From the NCBI RefSeq assembly GCF_030247195.1, contig NW_026683312.1:33092-97091 (forward strand): a DNA stretch of 64,000 nucleotides, given 5' to 3'. Position 1 is the first letter of the stretch; every line of letters starts with the position of its first letter. The notes under the pieces are model-generated. The model searched no databases and was not told the origin of the DNA. It saw only the letters and a program-made list of their open reading frames with translations. Position numbers and translations under genes: made by a program. This stretch comes from Topomyia yanbarensis (Eukaryota; Arthropoda; Insecta; Diptera; Culicidae). Shown in pieces: positions 48,501 through 60,430 of the stretch.

Positions 48501-51500
48501 ACACTCTTCAACCTCAGTCCGAAAATACCCAAATTGTTGAAGTTATAGAGAATTTAGCTAAACCGGAAGTGGTTATCTTGGATTTTAAAATGGTTTCAGA
48601 CATCGATTTCCGTCATGTACTCGTCAACCGCATTTCGAAAATACTCAACTTTTATTAGTAACAGTTAGCTAATAATATGTTAAATTGTATACAACTTCAT
48701 ACTGTACTCTACGTACTCAAACTTTTTTACCATCTTGGTTAGTCAAAGATTAGACTAGCCGACAGATCCGATGGTTTATCAAAGATCGTATCTTTTTACT
48801 CGTTGTAAACCGTTGAGCTAACGATGGATTGGGCAACTGGTGCGTTATTAATATTCAGTGAAGTCCGCGTTCAGCATCCACATCGCCCGAACTCGAAGGC
48901 GGCAAGGCCCAATACTGTACCTCAGAAGAATATTTTATGTCTTGGTCCGCTTCCGCTCTCTGACATGCGCGTGCAAGCGAAACTGAAGTCCTTCGATACG
49001 ATAATTCAGAAAAATGTCCGTTCTGTCAGCAGCGAGCGATAAATCATTCGTTAAACCCGTCCATGAGCTAACACGTTCAGGAGAACTTTAACGCCAACGT
49101 TGCGGTTGAAATACTCACTAACCACAATCACGTTTTGCCGTATGTCCCGATTATTTCAAACAAGCATATAATTTAAATTCTCCAACTTTTACAAACTGAT
49201 CCTGTTTGTACGAACGCGGAGGTGGTTTCAAACTCAGATAGGAAAAAAAACAAAACGGACACTCCAAATAGCGAACCACAAACAGAAATGTTAACCGATT
49301 TCCGATTATGCCACGTAACCAGTACCGCGGTACCGATGATGAAAATAATCACCAGTTTGTGTATCCCCATTGGGAGGGGGAGGGGATGGTAGCTGCAACT
49401 GCATGAGAAGCTAAGCAAATGCATTGTGGATTCACCGCACCTGCCTGCAACGGGAGCAGTTTTTAACCAACAATAAAACTATGGCCTCGCTGCATCCGTC
49501 GTTTTCCTCTGAACCGTAATGGCTTCTGTTTTTCATGTAATTTTAATCTGTAAAGTTTAATGTGACATCATAATGCTCTCGGCTCGTTTGGGCCTGCTGC
49601 ACCGAGGTCGCTACGGCCGGCAGTCTGCAGCCGGTTTCGGGCCAACTGTCAGTGGTGGTGGTGGTGCTTTCTCCGCTCCTCCACCACCGACACCGGTTAG
49701 AACCGAGTGAGTGAGGGTTACTATGCTATACCTGGGCTGGGGTACAAGGAACCGCAAGCCGGCGGACAACGGCGCTGCCCCGTAGCAGCGTGTACTTTTA
49801 TCGTCTCCGCCGGAGGTTCGGTGTGCAGGTTTCGGATATGAATTATTCATGCCTCGGATTTCGGTGCTTCCGGGTGGCAGGGAAGCGAGTGGAATGATTT
49901 TGCGGCAGGGATAAAAGAGTGGGCAGATAAAACGGCACTGTGGGATGATTTCGGTTGTCCCGGGGTGTGTGATGTTGGCGAATTTCTAAGGTAGCAGAAA
50001 CGGCAGTTTAGTTATTATTTCCGGTGGTCCGTATGGTGAACGGTCACGGTTCCACCGACGTTGCATAATACTTGAAAGTGTTGATTTGGTTTTTGGTTCA
50101 GCGATTGCTACAAGTTATTTTGATAAACAAATTCAATTGAGTGTGTATAAAATACGAATAACAAAGTGGAGAAGAGTTTTGATACTGTATCTTGTTTTGG
50201 AATGTGTTTCTTTCTGTTAGCAATCGTCGGAGCCGTACAGTTGAAGGTAGTCCTACTTACACTAATTGCGCTTAAAATTGGATTCACATGATACATCAGG
50301 CTTCCGTTACCGGTACGGGACGTCAAGATTAGTTACATGCAGTTAAATGGAAGCATTCACACACAACATCAACGGCACGGAACGTTTTGACGTACGGCAT
50401 GTGTGAACGGGCACAAGAGAAAAGTATTGAACGTATGCTGACATAACGGTGACGTTCCGTTGACGTTGACGGAAGCTGATGTATCGTCGAAATCGCCCTT
50501 AAATCGTTTGGTGACTGACTGTGATCCCAGTGCTTTTCGCAGCAATTGTCAAACACATTTACACCTATACATCCGGAAAGAAGATAACATTTACCAAGAA
50601 CTGAAAGATCAATCACGAGAAAGAGACTGCAATGTATGCAAAAAATGGTATTTTTTACAATATTTCCTCTTAATCAAATTATCCGAACTCTACCCCTTAT
50701 AATCGGATTCACTTCGCCCAACAGATCCCACTTACGTCCATCTAGTTTATCTTCACATCTATGAAAACAGAAATTCTCACCGGCAACCATCCGTTTCCTT
50801 TTACCAGCGCTTGACAAGCAAACACAGCACTGAGCTAACAAACCCTTCCACGGACATCGAAGGCCGAATTCCAAACCACGAATAACACCAAAATTTTGCA
50901 TTGGTTATCGAAAATGCACAGACCATCTTGTTCGGCGATGCTCGACAACGTAGGTATTTATAGAGGATAGTTCGTTTTTACTGTCTATGGTTTCCATTCA
51001 AAGCCGAAAGCTGGGGGAGAACAAGCAAAATGCGAAATTGAATTGATTTGGCAAACATTTACTTGTGCAGAGTTTTACATGCACAAGTTGTATTGAGAAA
51101 TGAAACATACCGAACACTAGCGTTAGGGTAGTCTATAATATGTAGCACCCTTAGACCACCTAATCACATTATCTCTAAAACATAGTTGAAACTATAGACT
51201 GGTTCATAGTGTAATTTGTTATGGAATTTGCGTTTCGACTTCGTCTCATCAGAATCCGACACTAACTTAGTGACAGGAGTAATCTATCGCTGGATTGACA
51301 CTAGCTCTGAAAAACGAAAACACTATTTGCGTTTCTGAGCACACTCAGAAACCTGTGTGATGTCCCGCATGAAAAGGAGTTCTGATTAAGTATTAAGAAT
51401 TGATGAAATCGAACCTTGGTTGGCTTTACAAGCCAATGCAATATTCACTATACTATATTTCTCTTTGGTAGATTTAACATATATTTGTTACAAAAGAGTT

Positions 51501-51530
51501 ATGTTACATAATATAACTAATGTCACTGTC
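48501..51530. other. Spacer with a GC-richer island
   Basis: Mostly AT-rich and featureless. About 49565-50000 is clearly richer in G and C, with a GGT run (49650-49666) and CTCCTCCACCACC, and could be a promoter or untranslated exon of a host gene. No splice-supported coding sequence is visible on either strand. A GTGTGAACGGGC and TTGACGTTGACGGAA region near 50400-50475 is also unassigned. Confidence 0.3.
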
Positions 51531-51536
51531 ATATAT

Positions 51537-51828
51537 CATTAATTTTCATTAATCCAGTACTGGACTGCGTATCTGTTTACGACACTTGCGGTTTTTGGGA
51601 ACACTGGGAATAGTGCGTACTCCTTGGTGGAATTCAAACTTCCAAGTCCGCGAGCAACTGACTCTTGTTTAAGGGCAGCACTTTCGTTGGATGTATTAGT
51701 TGTAATTGCCTCACTTACTGATGGGGACTTCTTCGGACCTTTACGAGGCAGTCTAGAGGAGGAAAGACTTCTGCCAAGACGCCCCCAAAATTGTCTCGGT
51801 TCATTAAAAGACGGTGTTCGGTCGCACT
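51537..51828 (-). pseudogene. Antisense I-type LINE gag C-terminus
   Basis: An open minus-strand frame without start codon reads SSSRLPRKGPKKSPS, then ARGLGSLNSTKEYALFPVF and ends in a stop near 51537. It parallels SSPKVPCKGQKVS and PGLGGLSTEKEFPALPGT in the gag at 58330-58490. This C-terminal EFPAL-type motif is characteristic of the I-type gag proteins in this window. Nothing upstream (52000-52400) shows zinc knuckles, so only the tail survives. Confidence 0.5.
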
Positions 51829-53160
51829 ATTAGTTTTGGCCCCACTGCGTGAGAAGTTCCATTCTCACGCGAGAATCGGTGCTACCGGGCACCAGTTGTA
51901 CCGGTTTTCCTAGCCCTTCTGGCAACCGGGCGATGATACCAAGTGGTGACCCAACATTAGCTTACACTGTGAGAATGGTACACGAAAGTCAGTCGAAATT
52001 AAACCTGCAACCGAGTTAGATCGCTCCGCCTGAAAAATAAAAATCAAGATTAAAATTAAGTTCAAATTGTTTGTCGCATGCAGAAGTTAGTTAGAAGAAA
52101 TAACTACTAGCTACTTACCGTAAAAGTGCACTATACTTACGTGCTGAAGAATTTCCGTGCTAAGTTTCGCCACTGCTGCTTATTCGGTGCATCTGCCGAT
52201 TGCAGTCTTCGTTAGCTGTTGCTGCTTTTCGTGAGCTTTCATTGTGAGCTGTTGGTAGACGGTGAAAACCATCGTAGTGCGGCTGCTGCCCAGTGACGAT
52301 TCGAGTTACCTGCGCCAGGTGTTTTGAGCTGCAACCAGTAGGGTACGTGGACACGTTATTGCCCTCGTCTCACCGGAGAGATTCTGGCGACGAAGTAAAT
52401 TAAAGAATCACAACGGAGGGGTAAGCGACATCAGACGGATATACATGTTTCCTGACTTTCGCTTACAATTCTGCGATTGGACTTCAGAAAAGTTTCATAA
52501 AATTGTATGGAGCTTATTTTAGGACAGATACCGCCATATTTTTAGTTAAACTATTTAGCTTAATTTTAGTTAAACTATTTCCTATATGTCTTCCTATACA
52601 ATAACTTCTTCTTGCTGTTATCCTATGTAATATTTTGAGCAAGTGTGCTATGGATATCTATAAGTTTGTTCAAGCGACACGTAGCTTAATTTAAAAAACA
52701 CCGCCCTCTCCTTAAGGAACGTTTAAATTTATATCCTCACTACTTGTATGCAGGGCATGATAGAATATTGAATAAAATTGTCACGTTTGAAAAATATCAG
52801 TGCAGGAAAGACATATTCTTGGTAAAATGTTTTGCATGGTACCGAAAATACTGGAATTTACTTTCATTGAGTACTGGTATTTCGGTAACGAAAGTCATTC
52901 AGTATTCCTTAGATTTGCCGTACTGGAATACCACGATTCTACCAACAAGTATGAATGAGATTCTTAAACTTGCAGACCACTACTAGAACATCGATCCTGA
53001 ACAGGACGAGACGAGCGGTATACGAGGACTGTAGCGAATTATGTTCCTTTTAGAAAAAGGACTCAAGAATCCATTCTGCTTCTGAAAAGGGACACTATCA
53101 ACGGATTTTTTATAGTTTAATTTTTGTTTTTCAAATTTATTTTGTTTATTTTATGTTTTC
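51829..53160. other. Spacer, nothing firm
   Basis: TTCTCACGCGAGAA at 51873 is a 14-bp palindrome. Frames at 52160-52354 (minus) and 52744-52986 (plus) have no recognised family. No element borders found. Confidence 0.3.
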
Positions 53161-53165
53161 TATAC

Positions 53166-54412
53166 TAAAGGGCGAACACGAAATTATTGGGACACCGAAA
53201 ATGTCATGCCAACTTTTTTATAATGTTTGAAATCAAACCAAAATTTCAGGGTAGTTTTATACATATATTTACTTCAAAATTCAAAAGAAAAGTTAATCGA
53301 TGGAACCTTGAGTATAAAATTGAACGCATTTTCGCTTGATGCCCTCCATCAAAGTCTTTACAGTGTCATCCGGTACCATTTTCTCAGTTTTTTCCATTTT
53401 CTTAACATGTCCTTCTCGTCTTTGACTGTCTTCTTGCTCTTCCGAAGTTCCCGCTTCATCATTGCCCAGTACTGCTCAACCGGGCGCAGCTCCGGACAGT
53501 TTGGCGGATTCATGTCCTTTGGAACAAAATGGACAGAATTACCACTCCAGGACACTTTTAGAATAGTGGCATGATGCCAAATCTGGCCAAAATAGCGGAG
53601 CTTCGTCGTGCTGCTGCAAGAACGGCAAAAGGCGCTTCTCGAGGCACTCAGATTTGTAGATCTCGCCATTTACTATGCCCTTTGTCACGAAAGGCTCACT
53701 CCGGCGAACTTCGACATTTTCTTCTTCTTGAATTTGTCGTCCACATAGAACTTGCTCTTGCCGGTGAAAAACTCCAACCCCGGAATTTGCTTAAAATCGG
53801 CTTTTATTTACGTTTCGTCGTCCATCACACAGTAGCCATATTTTGTCAGCATATTCTCGTAGAGCTTCCGTGCCCGAGTTTTAGCCGTCGATTGTTGCCG
53901 CTCATCGCGGTTTGGGAAGTTCTGTACCTTGTGTGTATGTAGTCCAGCTCTCTTCTTTGCATTCTGGACGTAGCTCTGCGACATACCGATCTTTTTAGCC
54001 AAATCACGGCTTGAGACGTTGGGATTTGCTTTAATCATCCGCTTCACCTTTCCCTCCGTCTTTTTGTTCTCCGGTCCCGGTTTTCTTCCAGCTCCTTTGC
54101 CGTGGTCCAACGTCAACCGCTCCTGGAACCGCTTCAACACTCTGGAGACGGTTGAATGGTGAATGTTCAACATTTTTCCCAACTGCCGGTGCGACAGGTC
54201 AGGAAATTCCAGGGGTTTGGAATGAATTTGTTCTCTCGACTCGCGTTGGTTCACCTCCATTTTCGTTGAATCGAAAAACACGACTTAGAGTTTGACAGCA
54301 TGTAAACAGTATACATCAATGAGAAAGTGTGCAAAATTTGGTTGATTTTTACCCAATGGTAAAAAAGTTATGCCCTGTTGAATGTGTCACTTTATTTTGA
54401 CTTAGTTTCTCA
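53166..54412 (-). mobile_element. Mariner-like (DD37E-type) DNA transposon, decayed
   Basis: About 1.25 kb with a minus-strand transposase. The left terminal region (AAGGGCGAACACGAAATTAT from 53168) and the complement of the right region are recognisably related over about 60 bp (GACAC... then AACTTTTTTA...AATCAA), but heavily diverged. A similar end, AGAGCGAACACGGAATTATT, occurs alone at 62354. The element ends a few bases before the start of the I-type gag at 54421. Confidence 0.7.
53358..54281 (-). pseudogene. Mariner-like transposase, DD37E type
   Basis: The N-terminal half is open for 157 codons: two helix-turn-helix regions (LSHRQLGKMLNIHHSTVSRV and SSRDLAKKIGMSQSYVQ) joined by a GRKPGP linker, then CVMDDET with the first catalytic Asp. 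A TAA follows at 53808. Downstream, in shifted frames, come FKQIPGLEFFTGKSKFYVDD, FWPDLASCHYSK with the second Asp, and CPELRPVEQYWAM with the Glu. The spacing between the second Asp and the Glu is near 37 residues once a small deletion is allowed for. Such enzymes cut and paste DNA at TA sites; this copy cannot. Confidence 0.82.
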
Positions 54413-54420
54413 ATTTCATT

Positions 54421-55620
54421 ATGGATGTTGTTGATCCTGATTCAATTGAGCTGAACGACACTCCAAAAAATTTGGACGATTCTGTTAAAAAATTAGAAAA
54501 TCGTACAAGGGTACATCCATTATCTGCAAAAGGACCTTATACTGTTTATATCAGAAAAAAAGAGAAATCTATAAATGTACTTCTCTCGAAATTTGTAAGA
54601 AATTTAAATCTGTTAAAGAGATTGAAAAAATTTCCTTAAATAAATTGAGGGTTGTATTTTCTGATTGTATCGATGCGAACTCCTTAGTATCTTCCAAACT
54701 CTATTAGGATATATGTCGAATTTATATCCCTTCGGATCTTGTTGAAATTGATGGAGTTATATTGATGAATTTATTGAATCTCACGATACTCTCAATCATG
54801 GATCTGAGGTATTTAAAAATAGAAGTATTTCTTCTGTTCAGGTACTTCATATTAAACATCTCTTTAAAAAAATATTGAAAATAATGGTTCTAAATTTATT
54901 ACATCTTTTGCTATTCGTGTCACTTTTTCTGGATGTGCTCTTACAGATTTTTTATACGTAAAGAATGTAATATTTCGGGTTCGTATTTACACTCTCAAAG
55001 TAATGCATTGTGATCATTGCCAACTTTTCGGTCACACTGAAAAATTTTGTTCTAATAAATTAAAATGTGGAAAATGTGGTAATTATCATATTACTTCTTC
55101 TTGTAATTCTTCTGACGAAAAATGTATTTTTTGCAAAGGTATTCATTCTCTGGTTGAAAGAATGCTCTACTTATATTAATTGCCAAACTAAATTACACCA
55201 AAAGGAATTATCTAAAATAAAATGTCATATGCTGCATTACTTAAATCTTCTTCCTTAATTATTCCTACAAAAAAACCTTTTGATTTACTTCCTAATAATG
55301 ATTCTTTTGATCCTCAACCTCACTGTAGCTATCATCCTCCAATCAAACGAGAGTAATATTCACCGTGAACTAAAGAAAAACCACAACTCTCTTAATTCGA
55401 TCATTTTTAATCCTAAAGAATTCCCTCCACTTAAACCTTCATCATCTAATGATATTCCAGGTTTTCCTAAAAATGATTCTGAAAATAAGCCTTCTGATTT
55501 TGATAAATCAAAATCTTTGTTTCATAACATTTTAGAGAAAATGGTTAATCTATTAGGTTGTAACTATTTTTGGAAAAATTTATTAAGTAATCTCATTCCT
55601 TTGATTTCATCATTTTTTAG
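54421..55620 (+). pseudogene. AT-rich I-type LINE gag (ORF1), solitary
   Basis: Starts MDVVDPDSIELND; N-terminal domain with GPYTVYIRKKEKSINVL; central segment RVRIYTLKV; zinc knuckles CDHCQLFGHTEKFC (55012), CGKCGNYHITSSC and CIFC; then a MSYAALLK motif (55222) and KEFPPLKP near the C-terminus, ending in a hydrophobic segment (WKNLLSNLIPLISSFF). The domain order equals that of the 55.9-58.6 kb gag, but codons are far richer in A and T, so it is a different family. Frameshifts near 54640, 54880 and 55160. No ORF2 follows. Confidence 0.7.
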
Positions 55621-55952
55621 TCGTCTCTACGCATCGCTCGATCGAGATACAAGTGTTTTGTTTCCAGTCCGTGCGAAAAAGAACAGTGCTAATCCGCGTT
55701 CAAGGTTATCTTGCGCATTCTCTGCCTCTTCGAGATTGTGGACTTTCAACTTCTCTTGTGCGTGTGTTAACCGTTAGGCCGCATTCCTCAGCCTTTTGTT
55801 CGTAAAATGAGGATTAAGCTATATAACAGCTATATAAGCATGACTGGTGCGTCGTGGGAAACAAATATACAACAGATAAGTGAAATCTATCTTTTTTTGA
55901 TACATTTACGGCTTTTTCCCGACTGCGCGGGTGCTGGCCCCGTGCGCCGACG

Positions 55953-56135
55953 GTGTCGATGGCTCCCTCCCCGGATGGCCAAATGGAGATCGAATCGACT
56001 CCTAAGGCTCTCTCCCGACCCAAACAATATCCAGAGCTCTCGACCTGTCCCTTTGTGGTCTTCTTTCGGCCCAAAACAAAATCGCTGAATCTACTACAGA
56101 TTTCGAATACCTGCACCCAAAACAATTTCCCAATG
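55953..56135 (+). pseudogene. I-type gag N-terminus, cut by insertion
   Basis: ATG at 55959 opens MAPSPDGQMEIEST, then CPFVVFFRPKTKSLNLLQIS, the N-terminal domain of I-type gag. The reading is lost at about 56131 where the insertion begins, and resumes at 57640 with VTEIKKVRSDRLRVV-equivalent bases. Confidence 0.65.
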
Positions 56136-57629
56136 CAAAAAAGGCATTACATCCTTTCGTGCATATTCCGAATTAGAATCATGCCTTCTTCGTATTGCAG
56201 ACCAAGCATAGTTACGGCATTATACCAACACAGCTTGATTCATGATGTAATAAATTGATTGAGAATACACGCTACCATATTATCTGCCCGCATGTAAAAG
56301 TATTAGTTGGTTTTGCTTGCTCAGTCTGCCAAAAAGGTTGAGTATTCTATACATGAATACTTCTGTGGTATTTGTAAGAACTTCTGTTTTCATACACAGT
56401 TACGCTTTTTTATCTGCGAACAGCTCAATTCCAACCACACTAAACGCGTCAACAGTTTACGTTCACGAGAGTGTGTGATATTCGTTGTTATTTTCCCATA
56501 GCGAATGGTGTTGGCAGTAAAATCATCGCTCTGTCATTCTACGCTTCAGAGAAGAGTGGAAGAAAATGATTTGTGATCAGATTGATTTGCGATGATCGTT
56601 GACCAGGGCGATGATGTGCGCTGGATTCGTATGTTCGGGAAATAATACAAACTGAAATGAGCTGCCACTGCTGCTCAAAAGTGCAAACCCATGACATCAC
56701 TGCCTTTATAGTTTACGATACTTTAAACTTAGATATTTTTGCTTCGAAATACTGATATAATATCACTTGAAAGTACTATTGATATGAGGAATGCCAGAAA
56801 TGATTGGCGGACGGCTACTATCAGAATGTTGAATTAACTTGTTAGTCCAATGTTCCCCTATAGGTAACTTTCTCCTGCGTATATTACGCTTAAATAATCA
56901 TTCCATTTCAACTTTTGAAGAGGGCTAACAAGATTTGTAAACGAACTTTTGTTTTGCTAATTTATCTTATTTTTCTATTATTTTAACACAGAAAACATTT
57001 GAAATTGATTCTACCAAGGGTAAAGATGTTGATTCATTTATACTTTTCATGAAATTCAACTCGGCAGCGGAGTAATGAGCGACAAAAGTTTGTTTACAAA
57101 AATCACATTAGCCCTTTTGAAGAATTAATATTGCATTAATCATTACTAACATAATGAACCTATCTAGTGGCTAGAACTCGCATATCGCTGCTAAATTTAG
57201 GGTTGAGAGAACGCCGAAAGCTCAACATAATATCAACACATAAGCATCACCCACACCCCGCCAATTTCATGATGCTATAAACTGTTATCTCCAATATGCA
57301 GCGTGTGATCAGTAGAAAAGCGAAATGGAAACAGATCCTTGAGCGTGTATTAGTATTTTCAGAGCGCACATGTAACCGAGTGGAGATGTCCTTTACATGT
57401 GTATTAGTGCGGAGTCATTTTAATACTAATACTCCGATATCGTTAAATTCAATAATACATTCCCAACTGTGGGTTTGTGTAAGTTTCTGTGGTGTAATCG
57501 TCATTTAATGCATTTTTGTCCCGGACCAATATCGCTTTCTATGCATTATACCAGTTACAATGCAAAATTCTCATTAGAATCATGCTTATTCGCATGTAAT
57601 TCATACGGTTCGCGTTTTGGGTGTGACAG
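56131..57629. mobile_element. About 1.5-kb insertion inside I-type gag
   Basis: Gag sequence stops after AACAATTTCC (56121-56130) and resumes at AACGATTCTC (57630-57639). These similar 10-mers may be a decayed target duplication. The words TTAGAATCATGC and TTCG occur near both ends in the same direction (56174 and 57575). No coding region recognised. A smaller MITE lies within. Family unknown. Confidence 0.5.
56913..57127. mobile_element. About 210-bp MITE nested in the gag insertion
   Basis: The left end (TTTGAAGAGGGCTAACAAG, then TTTGTAAACGAACTTTTG) and the complement of the right end (TTCAAAAGGGCTAATGTG, then TTTGTAAACAAACTTTTG) match over about 40 bp with few differences. AT-rich interior, no frame. 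The target duplication was not resolved. Confidence 0.7.
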
Positions 57630-57639
57630 AACGATTCTC

Positions 57640-58664
57640 GGCTGTGACCGAAATAAAAAAGGTCCGCTCAGACAGGCTGAGGGTCGTGTTGACTAACTCA
57701 AAGCAGGCAAACAATATTGCGTGCTGCGAACATTTTACAAAGGACTAGAACGTGTATATTCCAGCAGTAAAAGTACAGTCTGAAGGCGTTGTCACCGATG
57801 AGAGTTTGAAATGCGAGGATCTGTTGCTGTACGGGGTTGGCCGTTTTAGAGACCGCTTACTTCAGCCAGTGAAAATACTCGATTGCAAGCGTTTGCACTC
57901 AGTAGTAGTCGCGGGGGATGGTTCAAAAACGTATCCCCAATCAAACTCTTATCGGGTGACCTTCGCTGCCGAACTACATCCTCTTGCACAACGTATGTTT
58001 GTACCGCGGGTCATGAATTGCACAAAGTGTAAACAATTGGGTCACATAGCCACCCTTTGTAGCAATAAGGTCCACTGTGGAAAATGCGGTGAGAATCATG
58101 TGGATGATTCGTGCAGTAAGAACGCTGAGAAGTGTCCTTACTGTGCAGAGAATCTGCATGATATCTCGGCATGTCCCGCGTACAAACTACGCGGAACGTT
58201 TTTTCGCAGAAATGCTTAAGAAAGCTACGCAACCATCTATGCTCACTCCTAACGAGGGAGAGGCTGGTGACCCACAAGAGGGAACATCTACTAGGGTGCC
58301 TAGAAGTTATAGGAAGAGGAGGAACATTTCCTCTCCTAAAGTTCCTTGTAAAGGCCAGAAGGTGTCCCTTGAAGGGGCTCCGAAAGTGACATCTATTGGA
58401 AATGTTGCAACCAAACCGAAGCAAGTGGCTCCTGGTCTCGGAGGATTAAGCACAGAGAAGGAGTTCCCAGCACTTCCAGGAACATCAAAAATCCCAAGTG
58501 TTCCTTTGTTTCAGTTCGAGGATAATCACAGCACTGGAATTATCGAACTCATTGTGGACTGGATAATAAAAACTTTCAATATTACTGATCCTATTAAAAG
58601 TCTTATGTTAGCTTTTTTCTATACAGTGAGAACACGTGTACGCGGAAAAGGCCGCCGCGTATAA
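57640..58664 (+). pseudogene. I-type gag with three zinc knuckles
   Basis: Contains RSDRLRVVLTNSKQANNI, NVYIPAVKVQSEGVVTDESL, QPVKILDCKRLHSVV, then the knuckles CTKCKQLGHIATLC, CGKCGENHVDDSC and CPYCAENLHDISAC (58018-58174), and a C-terminal PGLGGLSTEKEFPALPGT followed by a hydrophobic tail. Such proteins coat the element RNA. Stops lie at 57748 and, after a shift near 58195, the frame continues to 58664. The last codons already belong to the RT linker, because of the deletion described for this element. Confidence 0.8.
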
Positions 58665-59960
58665 GACCTTCCGGAATGACGGGTTACCCGCTAGTTTTCG
58701 ACAGTACGCGTCGTTGGACAAGCGAATGAAGAGTTTGATGAAAGCTAAGAAACGTAGTTATTGGCGCCGGTTCGTCGACGGATTAAACGAGAGAAACATC
58801 GATGAGCACTCTTTGGGGAACAGCCCGACGTATGCGAAACCGAAACAGTACTAATGAGAGCGTGGAATATTCAAACCGTTGGATATTCGATTTTGAAGGT
58901 TTGTCCGGATTCCGCCCCAGCACAGTAGATCTATCGCGCAGCGATACCGATCACGATAGCGCGAACGAAACACCTTTTACGATGGTGGAGTTCTCACTTG
59001 CTCTCTTGTCGTGTAACAATAAAGCTCCAGGGCCAGACAGAATCAAATTTAACTTGTTGCAGAATCTGCCAGACTCTGCCAAGAGACGCTTGTTGAATTT
59101 ATTTAATAAGTTTCTTGAGGCTAACATTGTCCCACACGATTGGAGACAAGTGAAGGTCATCGCCATCCAAAAACCAGGAAAACCAGCCTCCGACCACAAT
59201 TCGTACCGTCCGATCGCAATGCTATCCTGTATCCGGAAGTTGTTCGAGAAAATGATCCTATCCCGCCTCGACAATTGGGTCGAAGCAAATGGCTTACTTT
59301 CAGATACACAATTTTACTTTCGCAAAAGTAAAGGAAGGAACGATTGTCTTGCGTCAACCGAAATTCAAATTGCCTATGCTAGCAAAGAGCATATGGCATC
59401 AGTGTTCCTAGATATTAAGGGGGCTTTTGATTCAGTTTCGATCAACATTCTTTCAGAGAAGCTGCACCAGCATGGTCTCTCAGCGACTTTAAACAACTTT
59501 TTGCTAAACTTGTTGTAGGAAAAGCACATGCATTTTTCGCATGGTGACTTATCGATATCACGATTTAGCTACATGGGCCTTCCCCAGGGCTCATGTCTAA
59601 GCCCCCTGTTATACAATTTCTATGTCAACGACATTGATGAATGTCTTGGCAGTTCTTGCACATTACGGCAACTTGTAGACGATGGCGTGGTTTCGGTTAC
59701 GGGACCCAAAGCTATCGATCTACAAGGACTATTACAGAATACCTTGGACAATTTATCTGCATGGGCTATTAAGCTGGGTATCGAATTTTCCACGGAAAAA
59801 ACTGAGTTAGTTGTATTTTCTAGGAAGCGTGAACCAGCACAATTACAGCTTCTATTAATGGGTCAAACTATTGCTCAGGTCTTCACAGTAAAATATCTAG
59901 GAGTCTGGTTCGACTCGAAAGGTACTTGGGGATGCCATATTCGGTATCTGAAACAGTAAT
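58630..59960 (+). pseudogene. I-type reverse transcriptase
   Basis: Linker YAEKAAAYKTFRNDG and YWRRFVDGLNERN; then NNKAPGPDRIKFNLL, KVIAIQKPGKPASDHNSYRP, SVFLDIKGAFDSVS (palm A), MGLPQGSCLSPLLYNFYVND and RQLVDDGVVS near 59670, the YADD-type box in the form LVDD with both Asp kept. PGKP and QGS boxes are intact. Frame changes occur near 58830, 59517 (TAG) and 59960. Polymerase motifs are the best kept in the window, but no continuous protein can be made. Confidence 0.85.
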
Positions 59961-60430
59961 GCCAACAAAGGATCAACTTTCTTCGTACAATAACCGGAAC
60001 ACGTAGGGGCGCCAACCCAGGAGACCTAATTAGGTTGTATCAAACAACGATACTGTCGGTAATGGAATACGAACATACATTTCATCAAACTCGAAAGAAT
60101 TCAGTATCGTTGTTTGCGTATCGCCTTAGGGTGCATGCAGTCGACCCATACGATGAGACTCGAAGTCCTGTCGGGCGTTCTCCCGTTGAAAAATCGATTG
60201 TAGGAACTCTCATATCGATTGCGCATTCGATGCGAAATCTTGAAGCCGGTGGTGATTGAAAATTTCTAAAGGCTTGTTGAGCTCAATTCTCAAACCCGTT
60301 CTATGACCCTGTACTTTGACTACATGGCGCAGAATATTAATCCTTCTTCTTACAATCCCAACCGTGTGCATTTTATAAATACTTCTGAATCTACTGTTTT
60401 CTTCGACACATCCATGAAAGACGAGATTAG
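59960..60430 (+). pseudogene. I-type ORF2 thumb and connection region
   Basis: Frames broken by stops carry TILSVMEYEHTFHQTRKN, SLFAYRLRVHAVDPYDE and STRSFP-like and YFDYMAQNINPSSYNPN segments (60320-60365), which join RT to RNase H in I-type proteins. The same stretch, antisense, flanks the MITE at 9522-10287. Confidence 0.7.

Noticed and set aside
51829..52400. Upstream continuation of the antisense gag fragment
   Set aside because: No zinc-knuckle pattern or alignable gag sequence on the minus strand beyond 51828.
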